The notes: generated by a model not told the origin, from the letters alone. A stretch of DNA of 53,439 bases from Bacillota bacterium (GCA_022702935.2 JAKIML020000088.1:1-53439); one strand, 5' to 3'. Shown: positions 25,765-34,468, counted from the first letter of the stretch. Program-made: numbers and translations.

Positions 25765-27417
25765 CTATATACTAATTTCCTTCTTACCTGATATTTTAAA
25801 CGAAATTAGCAAGGAAGCAATGGTGGTCAGCGTCAGAATGGTGGACAGCGCTGCTGCCGTACCATAACTGGCCCGGATAACCTCGGTATAGATGGATACC
25901 GACATGGTCTTGGTATTGCCGGTATAGAGAATAACCGAGGCGCTGAGTTCGTTAATAATGGTAATCCAGCTTAAGATGGCCCCTGAGAACACACCGGGCA
26001 GCATCATTATGGCGGTGACTTTAAAGAAAGTCTTCAGGGGCGAGCAGCCCAGGCTGATGGAGGCCTCCTCCATGCTGGGGCTGATCTGATAGAGGATGGC
26101 GGCGCTGGATCTTAAGGTATAGGGCAGTCTTCTGACCACATAGGCCACCACAAGGATGCCAAAGGTACCGCTCAGCACCAGAGGCGGCTTGTTAAAGGCC
26201 AACAGCAGGGTAATACCTAAAACCGATCCCGGAATAATATAGGGGAACATGGTCATGGTATCAATAAGTCCGGTAAATACGTTCCTTCGGCGGATGGACA
26301 GATAGGCAATAAACATACCCAGCATCACAATGATGGCAATGGCGACTAAGCCATAGATATAGGTATTGCTGATGGCATTGCCCATGCGGCTGAAGATCTT
26401 GGTATAGCTTTCAAATGAAAAGCCCTTGGTGAACATGGCTCCCCTGGTTTTCAGGAAGGAGGTGTACATAACCGTCAACTGAGGAATGATGGCTAAAAAG
26501 ACAATAAAGTAGATAAAGAAGTGGGCTGCAACACTTTTGAATCCCTTAAGCTCCTTGGCTTTCATAGGACGCAGCGAGCTCATGGTAAAGGACTTTCTGT
26601 TGACGATGTATTTCTGGCCCACAAACAGCAGCGATGTGACAAAGACCATAATGGATGCCATGGCTGCCGCAAAGTTGGCCTGACCGCCTACTTCACTGAT
26701 AAACTCGGAATAGATCATAACCGGCATGACATTGAAGCCTTCCCCGATGAGCATGGGAGTACCGAAATCGGCCAGAGCATTCATGAATACCAGCAGAGCA
26801 CCGGCCAGAAGCGTAGGCAGAATCAAGGGCATGATAACGGTGAAGACCTTCTTTACACCGCTGCAGCCCAAGCTTTCGGCGGCTTCGCCCAGGGAGGCGT
26901 CAATCTTCTTAAGGGCTCCCGAAACATAGAGATAGATATAGGGGAACAGCTTAAGGGTCAGCACCAGCAGAATACCGCCAAAACCGTAGATGGTGGGAAG
27001 ATTGATGCCCAGGCCTGCAAAGAATTTGGTAAGAACGCCGCTTCTTCCGCTCAAGAGAACCCAGGAATAGGCTCCGATAAAGGGCGGAGACAGCATGGAG
27101 ATGATAATAAGTATTTCAATGAGTCCTTTTCCTTTGATCTTAAAGGCAGTCATCAGGTAGGCCAGGGGCACACCAATCAAGACCGACAGCAGGGTAACCA
27201 GCGAGGTCACCGAGAAGGAGTTAATCAGTGCCTGATAATAGTACTTTTTTTCAAAGAACTTGGTAAAGTTGCTTAAGGTGAAGGCTTCAGTCCGAGGGTC
27301 CTTGAAGCTGCTGATAAACAGGGAAAGCAGCGGATATATCAGGAACAGTGCAAAGATAGCCACAATCAGAATGGTGACGATGGACCAAAAATCAAATTTA
27401 AGCTTTTTCTTATTCAT
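25765..27417 (-). CDS. ABC transporter permease, fused two-domain (iron/AfuB type)
   Basis: The 550-residue permease has about 12 membrane segments made of two binding-protein-dependent transport domains in tandem. The first has an EAA-like loop at DASLGEAAESLGCSGVKKVF, the second at SPSMEEASISLGCSPLKTFF. Such duplicated permeases form the FbpB/AfuB/PotB-like group for ferric iron, phosphonates or sugar phosphates. The ATG at 27417 overlaps the end of the ATPase gene by 8 bp (ATGAATAA), implying tight coupling. Substrate is discussed under the operon finding. Confidence 0.92.
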   Translation of the reverse strand: MNKKKLKFDFWSIVTILIVAIFALFLIYPLLSLFISSFKDPRTEAFTLSNFTKFFEKKYYYQALINSFSVTSLVTLLSVLIGVPLAYLMTAFKIKGKGLIEILIIISMLSPPFIGAYSWVLLSGRSGVLTKFFAGLGINLPTIYGFGGILLVLTLKLFPYIYLYVSGALKKIDASLGEAAESLGCSGVKKVFTVIMPLILPTLLAGALLVFMNALADFGTPMLIGEGFNVMPVMIYSEFISEVGGQANFAAAMASIMVFVTSLLFVGQKYIVNRKSFTMSSLRPMKAKELKGFKSVAAHFFIYFIVFLAIIPQLTVMYTSFLKTRGAMFTKGFSFESYTKIFSRMGNAISNTYIYGLVAIAIIVMLGMFIAYLSIRRRNVFTGLIDTMTMFPYIIPGSVLGITLLLAFNKPPLVLSGTFGILVVAYVVRRLPYTLRSSAAILYQISPSMEEASISLGCSPLKTFFKVTAIMMLPGVFSGAILSWITIINELSASVILYTGNTKTMSVSIYTEVIRASYGTAAALSTILTLTTIASLLISFKISGKKEISI

Positions 27418-28528
27418 CAACCATCACACCCCTTATCAAGCTATGGCTGCCGTCCTCGTTGAAGATGTTGATGCGACGCATGCAGGGCTCAAGACAGACC
27501 TCTTCGCCTTCATTATAGAGCTTTTCTGTCAGGCCCAGATCCTGAGAAACCTCCAGATAGGTGCCGGGCACCACCATCAGATCCTCCATAAGGGTCAGCT
27601 CATAGTTTACATATCTTCCTAAGAAGGTTCTGCTTTTAATCTTTGCTCTGAGTCCCTTATCCGAAATGGTGAACTCCTCGGGTCTGACGGCGGCAATAAC
27701 ATCCATGTTATAGTTGACAAGATCGCTTAAGTTGTCAATGGCCATTCTCAAATCCCTGCCCAGTTCCAGGAAGGTCTGCTTGTTTTCAACGGCAATTCTG
27801 GCCTTGAGCAGATTGGAATGTCCGATGAAGGTGGCCACAAAGGTATTAACAGGACGGGTATAAATCTGTTCGGGCCGCCCCACCTGTTGGATGACACCAT
27901 CCTTCATGACGGCAATCCTGTCGGATACGGCCAGGGCTTCCTCCTGGTCATGGGTGACATAGACGGTGGTAATGCCCACCTTTTTCTGAATTTCACGGAT
28001 GGCACTCCGCATTTCAATTCTCAGCTTGGCATCCAGGTTGGAAAGGGGTTCGTCCATCAGCAGCACGTCGGGATGGATGACCACGGCACGGGCCAGAGCC
28101 ACACGCTGCTGCTGACCACCTGAGAGCCTTTCGGGCAACCTTTCCTGGTATTCCTCGATACGGGTCACCTTAAGGATCTCATCCACCTTCGTCTTAATCT
28201 CGGCTTTGGGTAGCTTTCTAAGCTTGAGTCCATATTCCACATTTTGCCGTACCGTCAGGTGAGGAAATATGGCATAGTTTTGGAAAACCATACCGATGTT
28301 TCTCTTGTGGGCGGGGATGTCATTAATCACCTTGTTATCAAAAGAGATTTCTCCCCCTTCTATGGTGTTGAAGCCTGCAATCATTCGAAGCAGGGTGGTT
28401 TTGCCGCACCCTGAGGGCCCGAGCAAAGTAAAGAATTCACCGTTTTTTACTTCAAGGGACAAATCCTTGAGAATAACGTTCTGGTCATAGATCTTGGTTA
28501 CCTTGTTGACAAAAATACTTACACTCAT
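27410..28528 (-). CDS. ABC transporter ATP-binding protein (FbpC/AfuC/PotA type)
   Basis: The 372-residue ATPase has Walker A GPSGCGKTT (37-45), Q-loop in FQNYAIFPHL, signature LSGGQQQRVALAR, Walker B VLLMDEPLSNLD and the H-loop His in YVTHDQEEA. The C-terminal third is a TOBE-type regulatory region. The family energises uptake of ferric ion, polyamines, phosphonates or sugar phosphates. It follows the binding-protein gene after a 103-bp gap with a hairpin and overlaps the permease gene. Confidence 0.95.
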   Translation of the reverse strand: MSVSIFVNKVTKIYDQNVILKDLSLEVKNGEFFTLLGPSGCGKTTLLRMIAGFNTIEGGEISFDNKVINDIPAHKRNIGMVFQNYAIFPHLTVRQNVEYGLKLRKLPKAEIKTKVDEILKVTRIEEYQERLPERLSGGQQQRVALARAVVIHPDVLLMDEPLSNLDAKLRIEMRSAIREIQKKVGITTVYVTHDQEEALAVSDRIAVMKDGVIQQVGRPEQIYTRPVNTFVATFIGHSNLLKARIAVENKQTFLELGRDLRMAIDNLSDLVNYNMDVIAAVRPEEFTISDKGLRAKIKSRTFLGRYVNYELTLMEDLMVVPGTYLEVSQDLGLTEKLYNEGEEVCLEPCMRRINIFNEDGSHSLIRGVMVDE

Positions 28529-28581
28529 GGTGATGCCTCCTTAAGGCTAAATAGCAGGTTTAGGCTGCCCTTCTAATAAAC

Positions 28582-28608
28582 CGCCCACAACGTATGCTGT
28601 TGCGGGCG
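28582..28608 (-). terminator. Intercistronic hairpin between binding-protein and ATPase genes
   Basis: In the minus-strand RNA, CGCCCGCAAC pairs with GTTGTGGGCG (10 bp, one G-U) around a 7-nt loop. It is followed by GTTTATTA, a weak U tract. It looks like a partial terminator or an mRNA-stabilising hairpin that would give more binding protein than transporter. Confidence 0.6.
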
Positions 28609-28631
28609 ATTTATTGCGGGCTTACATGGGT

Positions 28632-29702
28632 TTATTGAACGCTTGTGAAGATATCCTTGAACTTGTCAAGCCATTCTTGCTTCTTCTCCATGACAACATT
28701 CAGATCATCATAGATAAGGTTGATTTCGTTCATGGGCTTCAGACCTTCTGCCGGCGGCACATCCTTACGCACCGATCTTCTGTTGAGCTGGGAAGCGATA
28801 AGGCTTTGGGCATCCTTGCCGGTAACGAAGTCAACAAATTTCTTGGCATTGGCCATATTCTTTGCGCCCTTGATAATGGCAACACCGTCGGGCTTTGAGA
28901 TAACGCCTTCCTTCATATAAATCAGCTTAACAGGAGCGCCGTCTGCAACATATTTGGCACCGCCTTCCTCAAAGGTCAGGCCCACGGTGTACTCACCGTC
29001 AGCAACGCCCTTGTAGACGGCTGACGAACCGGAAAGCAGCTTACCATCCAGGTTCTTGCAGATAGCTTCAACATAGTCCCAGCCTTTTTCAGGATCACCG
29101 TTGCCCATAGCGTAGAGCATATTGACCAGGTGCTCAAAGGAGGACGAGGATTTGGAAGGATCGGCATGAGCGATCTTGCCTTTAAGCGCGGGATTCAAGA
29201 GATCCTCATAGCCCTCTATCTTGATATCACCAATCAGATTGGTGTTGACCATCAGGACGCTGGGAATATGGGTAAAGCGGGTCATACGTCCGTCAGTGTT
29301 CTTGCAGTCATCAAAGAAGGCATCCTCATTCACGGAAAGATACTGCTCAAACAAATCCAGCTTGGGCTTAAGGGTGGATTCGGAACCGCCCCACAGAACA
29401 TCGCCCAAAGGATTGTCCTTTTCGGCTTCAATACGCTTGAGGAGCTCACCGGTACCTGCTGCAACAACCTCAACGGTTATGCCAGTCTGAGCCTCAAACT
29501 CTGCTACAATGGGATCAATGAATTCCAGAGGATGGGGGCAATAGATAACCAGTTCTTTGGTGGCCGGTTCTTCGGATGGTCCCGGAGTACTGGTACCAGT
29601 ACTGGTATTGGTAGGCGTGGGCGTATTGGCGGGTGTCTGCCCACAGGCTGCCATGGAGAGAGTCATTACCAGAATCACGAAAAGGGCAAGAAACTTTTTC
29701 AT
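28632..29702 (-). CDS. Family 1 extracellular solute-binding lipoprotein (AfuA-like)
   Basis: The 356-residue binding protein has a lipoprotein signal with lipobox near MAACG, then a Thr/Pro/Ser-rich tether (about 20-50). The periplasmic-binding-like fold starts ELVIYCPHPLEFIDPIVAEF. Family-typical features include GDVLWGGSESTLKP and SSSSFEHLVNMLYAMGNGDP. The closest named relatives I recall are the AfuA/FbpA-like proteins, which include a hexose-phosphate binder. Iron-binding tyrosine pairs of FbpA are not obvious. The start at 29702 has GGAGG 8 nt upstream. It is the first gene of the operon. Confidence 0.9.
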   Translation of the reverse strand: MKKFLALFVILVMTLSMAACGQTPANTPTPTNTSTGTSTPGPSEEPATKELVIYCPHPLEFIDPIVAEFEAQTGITVEVVAAGTGELLKRIEAEKDNPLGDVLWGGSESTLKPKLDLFEQYLSVNEDAFFDDCKNTDGRMTRFTHIPSVLMVNTNLIGDIKIEGYEDLLNPALKGKIAHADPSKSSSSFEHLVNMLYAMGNGDPEKGWDYVEAICKNLDGKLLSGSSAVYKGVADGEYTVGLTFEEGGAKYVADGAPVKLIYMKEGVISKPDGVAIIKGAKNMANAKKFVDFVTGKDAQSLIASQLNRRSVRKDVPPAEGLKPMNEINLIYDDLNVVMEKKQEWLDKFKDIFTSVQ

Positions 29703-29852
29703 TGTCGAAACCTCCATTTACGATTTGGTTGGTGTGCTTTAAGAATAGCACCACCCCGGATTAAGTAAAATCCTATAAAAACGGACAATTATACGAAAAA
29801 ATGAACTGTCCCTCAGAATGGTATTATGCCCTGCAATGATGTTTTTTTTGCA

Positions 29853-29889
29853 TTAAAAAAGACATGGGAATTCGAACACCCATGTCTTT
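29853..29889 (-). terminator. Rho-independent terminator of the signalling cassette
   Basis: On the minus strand AAAGACATGGG pairs with CCCATGTCTTT and is followed by TTTTTT, directly after the EAL gene stop. The 29703-29906 gap otherwise holds the upstream region of the binding-protein gene; no firm promoter was recognised there. Confidence 0.92.
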
Positions 29890-29906
29890 GACAAAATGGC
29901 CACGTT

Positions 29907-31184
29907 TTACTTTAACGGTTTGATGTCAACCTCGCTGATAGGCGTGGGTTGAGGTCTTGCGAAGAAATAGCCCTGCATTTTATCCACGCCAATCTGAAGC
30001 AGGGTTTTGGCCTCCTCCAGGGTTTCCACGCCTTCGGCTATAAGCATGACATCGGCCGCTTCACAGAACTTCAGAATGGACTGGACGAAAGCTTTTTTAT
30101 AGGCGTTATTGGCAATATCCGAAATCAGCTCCTTATCCAACTTGACAATGTCGGGCTTAATCTTTATGAGCTCCAGGCCGCTGCAGCTTCCGGTACCGTA
30201 GTTATCAATGGCGATGAGAATTCCTTCCTCCCGCAAGGAGGCAATCTGCTCAATAAAGGTATCCACATCAATTTCATCCCGTTCAGTGAACTCCAGAACG
30301 ATTTCAGAGGGCTTAAAGCCCAGATCGTAAATGAGGCTTCGGATACGGGAATCCTCTTGTTTTAGCTCGTCAATGGACTTGGCCTCCATATTGAGGAAGA
30401 GCATTTTGGGCTCGGTTCGCATCTGGGCAAAGGTCCAGAGATGGTTGGAGGCCATCAGCTCATTGATTTCATTAATATATTTGGTGTTCTTGGCGCACTC
30501 AATGAGCTCCCAAATGTCGGAGAATATGGTGTTGGTAGTTCTGGACAGGGCTTCATAGCCGTAGATGGTGCCCAGCTTAACATTAATAATGGGCTGGAAT
30601 ACTGAGTAAAACTGGTTTTCGATATGGACCTCCCTGAGAAACTCCCTTTTCTCAACCAGCTTCACGTCCTTTACATACTCTTCCCAATCAAACCTGTTGA
30701 CGATATAGGATTTGTGCTTAATAGCCTGTTTAAGGGCAAATCTGGCCCGGTCCACCATCTCATAAATGTCCAGGGTCTTGTCAAAAAGCACGTACCCGGC
30801 ATAAAGCTTAAGCTTTATGACCAGATCCCCCTTCTGACGCACCGAGACCAGGCGCTTAAAAAAGTGGAATTCGGCAAAGGCTGAAGCCTCCTCCGCACAT
30901 TCAAAGCCATGGGCGAATATGATATATTCCCCGTCGCTGATTTGGAACACATTCTTGATATTCTTGTCCAAGGTGACCAGGTGCTGTGAAAACTCCTCAA
31001 TAATATGCTCCAAGTCCGCCCAGCCAATATCTTGCTTGAGCTTTTCATAATTACCGATACTGAGCGCCAGTAGAACACCCGCAGGCTGCTGCTCCCTGCA
31101 AAGACTTTCCTTGATCCTCAAACAGGCATCAAAGATTCGTTTGCTCATGGTGTATTTGTCTATGGTTTCTACAGTCGGATCCAT
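29907..31184 (-). CDS. Degenerate GGDEF plus EAL domain protein
   Basis: A 425-residue cytoplasmic protein. Residues about 35-165 resemble a GGDEF fold, but the active loop reads SDGEY, so no cyclase activity is expected. Residues 185-420 are an EAL c-di-GMP phosphodiesterase domain. Present: EAL (211-213), Asn265, Glu298, Lys348, Glu384 and Gln404. The metal-binding DDFGTG motif reads DNYGTG, with Asn328 in place of the second Asp. Activity may therefore be weak or absent and the protein could be a c-di-GMP sensor. The start at 31184 has AAGGAGG upstream. It is the last gene of the three-gene cassette. Confidence 0.9.
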   Translation of the reverse strand: MDPTVETIDKYTMSKRIFDACLRIKESLCREQQPAGVLLALSIGNYEKLKQDIGWADLEHIIEEFSQHLVTLDKNIKNVFQISDGEYIIFAHGFECAEEASAFAEFHFFKRLVSVRQKGDLVIKLKLYAGYVLFDKTLDIYEMVDRARFALKQAIKHKSYIVNRFDWEEYVKDVKLVEKREFLREVHIENQFYSVFQPIINVKLGTIYGYEALSRTTNTIFSDIWELIECAKNTKYINEINELMASNHLWTFAQMRTEPKMLFLNMEAKSIDELKQEDSRIRSLIYDLGFKPSEIVLEFTERDEIDVDTFIEQIASLREEGILIAIDNYGTGSCSGLELIKIKPDIVKLDKELISDIANNAYKKAFVQSILKFCEAADVMLIAEGVETLEEAKTLLQIGVDKMQGYFFARPQPTPISEVDIKPLK

Positions 31185-31221
31185 AATATCCTCCTTATAA
31201 TATAACACACATCATACTCGT

Positions 31222-31971
31222 TCATATTTCAATGAGCTTGACACTGCTCATGGAACCCGTCAATTTTTCCCGTATGATATCCGAGGCTGCCGCTAATTTC
31301 ACGCTTCCGTTGACTGCCTTGATGGAAGCAATCATCTTCTTAATTCCCTCAAGCAGCTCCTCCTCCAAGTCCTCTACCTTACCAAAATTGATGATAATAC
31401 TGAGAGGCTTGATAAACAGCAACCCCTGGACTGCATTGCTCAGGGCCGAGAAATTTTCTGCATGAAGGGTTTTACCAATATTAATGACCAGGGTTCCGCT
31501 TTTATTGTCAATGGAGAAGGGCGTTTTAATCTCCGTTTCCAGATCAAAAGCAATGGCCTCTTCTTCTTCGGTTGTGTCTCCATTCATCCATAGCTTTTTA
31601 GGCGGCTTATCATCCTTTAATACATTATCTATGACCTTCATGAGCTTGACTTCATCAATGGGCTTGAGCAAATAGTTTCGTGCTCCGCTATCCAAGGCGG
31701 TCAGCACCATATTCTTTTTTTCCAGGGCACTGATGACAATAACCCTTGCTCTGGGGAATTTGGACATTATCATTCGAAGCGCTGATACACCATCCATGAC
31801 GGGCATGGATATATCCATGGTGACTATATCAGGCTGCTTCTGAGTATACTCAATAATTGCCTGTTCCCCATTTGATGCCTCCCCTACTACATCATGTCCG
31901 GCATTAGTGAGCATGGTCTTAATCTTCATGCGCATGATGTAAGAATCATCTACTACAAGAATTTTGGCCAT
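31222..31971 (-). CDS. Response regulator with receiver and STAS-like domain
   Basis: The 249-residue protein has a CheY-like receiver (1-120): DD at 8-9, phospho-acceptor Asp53 in TMDISMPVMDG, Ser81 and Lys103. An acidic linker (about 125-150) follows. The C-terminal 90 residues look like a STAS/anti-anti-sigma fold: GTLVINIGKTLHAENFSALS, then LSIIINFGKVEDLEEELLEGI. The position of the regulatory Ser in SpoIIAA-type proteins (D-S-S-G) is replaced by acidic residues, so control would come from receiver phosphorylation. The STAS call is by pattern only. It lies 46 bp after the hybrid kinase gene. Confidence 0.82.
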   Translation of the reverse strand: MAKILVVDDSYIMRMKIKTMLTNAGHDVVGEASNGEQAIIEYTQKQPDIVTMDISMPVMDGVSALRMIMSKFPRARVIVISALEKKNMVLTALDSGARNYLLKPIDEVKLMKVIDNVLKDDKPPKKLWMNGDTTEEEEAIAFDLETEIKTPFSIDNKSGTLVINIGKTLHAENFSALSNAVQGLLFIKPLSIIINFGKVEDLEEELLEGIKKMIASIKAVNGSVKLAAASDIIREKLTGSMSSVKLIEI

Positions 31972-32017
31972 GTCTTGCCCGTACCTCCAAAGTGTAATTT
32001 AAGGCTTACTAGAATAA

Positions 32018-34468
32018 TTACCCTCTTTTTAGCAATCCGACACGCAAATTTCCGCAAAAATGCGACAAAGTACACGATATATTTTTTATACCGGGAATAC
32101 TGATGCTTCCATTCACGCTCCTGATGAAATAGGGTGTTTTAACAATCAGGAACTCGGAAATACCGGCAAGCTGTCCAAAACTATTGCCCAATATGACATT
32201 GGTTACCTCTGCCAGCGTATCATGAACGGCTTTCTCATCCTCCAGAGAACCGGCACCCTCCCCGTAGGTTTCAATGAAGGCCTGTGTCAGAACCTGGTCA
32301 AAGGACGCAAAGAATGTCCCTTCAAATACCCCCTCCAAATCAATGAAAACAGTATGCTCCTGAAACAGGATGGGTTCCTCCTGTACCCGCTCAAAGGACG
32401 ATATGCTTTGAACGGGTGAATCAAGAATATCCTTAAACAGCTTGGAGCTGGCACTGACCACAGCCTCCAGCAGCTTGTCCAGGGCAATGTCCTCAGTGGT
32501 GTCATAGGTCTCCTGGGGCAGAGTAAAATGGAAGGTGGTCCCCCGGTGGAGGGCCGTATGTATGTCCACATGTCCTTTAAGGCATTCCAATTCCTTACGG
32601 ACTGCAGGAAGCCCGATGCCCCGTCCTGCCCTTGAATCGGCTTCATTGAGGGTGGAGAAGCGATCATGGAAAATGAGATTATTGATCCCATCAGCCGTCA
32701 ACTGGCTGTCCGGACTGAGTATCCCCTTTTCAATGGCTTTGGCCTGAATCAGATGGGTATCCAGTCCACGGCCGTCATCGGATATTTCAATATGAAGGGA
32801 GCTGTTCTTGCGATACACCGCGCAGGTGATATGCCCGTATTCACTTTTGCCAAGGCGCAGGCGCTCTTCGGGGGACTCAATGCCGTGAACCACCGAGTTT
32901 CTGAACACATGGACCAGGGCCCTTAAAAAGCCTGAATTTCTCACAGGATCAATGAGCTCATCCTCGCCCAGAATATTAAACTTGACCAGCTTTCCGTATC
33001 GCTCTGATAAGGAGGCCAGATAGTCATGGTAGACCTTAAATATCTCCTTGGCTTTCTTACAGCCCAGGGCACGCACAGCGGGAATGACGGCAAGAAAATC
33101 ATGGGGGTTCAGTCTCTTGGCCAAATAGGTCTCGATCTCAACGAGAGCGCCGCGATCAATATTGATGGTTTTATCGGACCAAAGGAATTTATCGCCCAGC
33201 AGGGCCCGGATCTTGGCCAAATCCCGATCAAAGCCGGACCTGAGGTCAAGGGCACGCACAGCGTTAATCAGCCCCTCCCTGTCCAGACCGGGATGGCTGT
33301 CGGTGAGCTTAAAAAGCTTCTCCTCCGCATCATGGAGGGTTTTAACTGTTTCGCTCATATCAAATAAACTGAAGTTGCCCTTAAAGGTATGTATCTCCCA
33401 GTAAACGGTGTTGATGGCGAAGGTCATGGAATCGCTCTTTTGGATGATCTCCTCAAGCTCCTCATTGACAAAGTCCATAAACTCATGCACACAGGTGGAA
33501 AAATCCTGACTTGAGGAAATGACCTTCAGCGCCATTTTCAGGGCATCCTTTTCCTCGGTTCTCTGCTTTTCCATCTCCATGCGCTCGGTGATATCGGTGA
33601 GGATGGCCATCATCTTTCTGTCGGTTTTGAAGATGCTGTTCCGAATCAGCCGATATTCGATCATGATCTTCCTGCCCAGATGCTCGAAATAGTCGGGAAG
33701 CAGCGGCAGATACAGCTCCACCCCCTCCTCTGAATCTGCATCGAAGATCTTCTCAACCACATTGGTCATATAGCGGATCTGTTCCGCATCACTGCCATAA
33801 AGCAAACGGGCAAAGCTCTCTCCCGTTATGCTGCGGCCAAATATTCTGCGGCATTCCCGGCTATAGTCAATATGAACGATGAGATCCCGGCCGAAGGTCA
33901 AAAAGCCCTGCCCCGTATTGTCCAGGAGATTTCTGACCGAAGCGGTTCGCTCAGCCACCATGGTCTCCAGGGTAATGCTTTTCTCGCTCTCTTTGCGATA
34001 TTGGTTCTCCAGCTCTAAATACAGGGTCTTAATCTCAAGATTCCTGGCCTCCAGCTCCCTGACCTTCTCGTTGAGCTCCTCAATAAGCCGCTTCTTTTCC
34101 ATGGCGTTCTGGATGACGCTGATCAGGGCATCACTGTCCCAAGGCTTTTCCATATAATAAAAGATACCAATTTCGTTCATACTCTTGAGGGCATTATGCT
34201 TGTCTGCATATCCCGACAGGAGTATTCGAATGGTATCCGGAGAGATTTCCTTTATTTTTTTGAGGAATTCAATACCGGTCATTTGGGCCATGGAATAGTC
34301 CGAAATGACCAGATCTATCTTTAAAGCCTTGGCTTCTAACTGCGCCAATGCGTCCATAGGATTATTAAAGGCAATCACATTCTGCTTGAGCATCAATGTA
34401 ATAACCTTCTGCAGCGTATGCGTGATCATGGTGTCGTTATCAACAACCAGAATATTGTAGTTCTTCAA
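32018..34468 (-). CDS. Hybrid receiver-PAS-Hpt-HATPase-CheX-like signalling protein
   Basis: The 816-residue soluble protein has, in order: receiver (1-125, Asp57 in VISDYSMAQMTG, Lys108); coiled coil (125-175); PAS-like domain (178-295); coiled coil; an Hpt-like helix with His360 in YWEIHTFKGNF; a CheA-type HATPase with N box HVFRNSVVHG (520-529) and G box DDGRGLD; and a C-terminal CheX-like region (about 685-816) with the E-x-x-N motif AEVTNVILGN (Glu754, Asn757). No CheW-like P5 domain or membrane segment is seen. The TTG start has GGAGG 6 nt upstream. Kinase, phospho-acceptor and possible phosphatase thus sit in one chain. Confidence 0.85.
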   Translation of the reverse strand: MKNYNILVVDNDTMITHTLQKVITLMLKQNVIAFNNPMDALAQLEAKALKIDLVISDYSMAQMTGIEFLKKIKEISPDTIRILLSGYADKHNALKSMNEIGIFYYMEKPWDSDALISVIQNAMEKKRLIEELNEKVRELEARNLEIKTLYLELENQYRKESEKSITLETMVAERTASVRNLLDNTGQGFLTFGRDLIVHIDYSRECRRIFGRSITGESFARLLYGSDAEQIRYMTNVVEKIFDADSEEGVELYLPLLPDYFEHLGRKIMIEYRLIRNSIFKTDRKMMAILTDITERMEMEKQRTEEKDALKMALKVISSSQDFSTCVHEFMDFVNEELEEIIQKSDSMTFAINTVYWEIHTFKGNFSLFDMSETVKTLHDAEEKLFKLTDSHPGLDREGLINAVRALDLRSGFDRDLAKIRALLGDKFLWSDKTINIDRGALVEIETYLAKRLNPHDFLAVIPAVRALGCKKAKEIFKVYHDYLASLSERYGKLVKFNILGEDELIDPVRNSGFLRALVHVFRNSVVHGIESPEERLRLGKSEYGHITCAVYRKNSSLHIEISDDGRGLDTHLIQAKAIEKGILSPDSQLTADGINNLIFHDRFSTLNEADSRAGRGIGLPAVRKELECLKGHVDIHTALHRGTTFHFTLPQETYDTTEDIALDKLLEAVVSASSKLFKDILDSPVQSISSFERVQEEPILFQEHTVFIDLEGVFEGTFFASFDQVLTQAFIETYGEGAGSLEDEKAVHDTLAEVTNVILGNSFGQLAGISEFLIVKTPYFIRSVNGSISIPGIKNISCTLSHFCGNLRVGLLKRG

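Noticed and set aside
26521-27276. Plus-strand open frame of 251 codons
   Set aside because: It is antisense to the ABC permease. It is Gly/His/Gln-rich with no hydrophobic core pattern, an artefact of the complementary strand.
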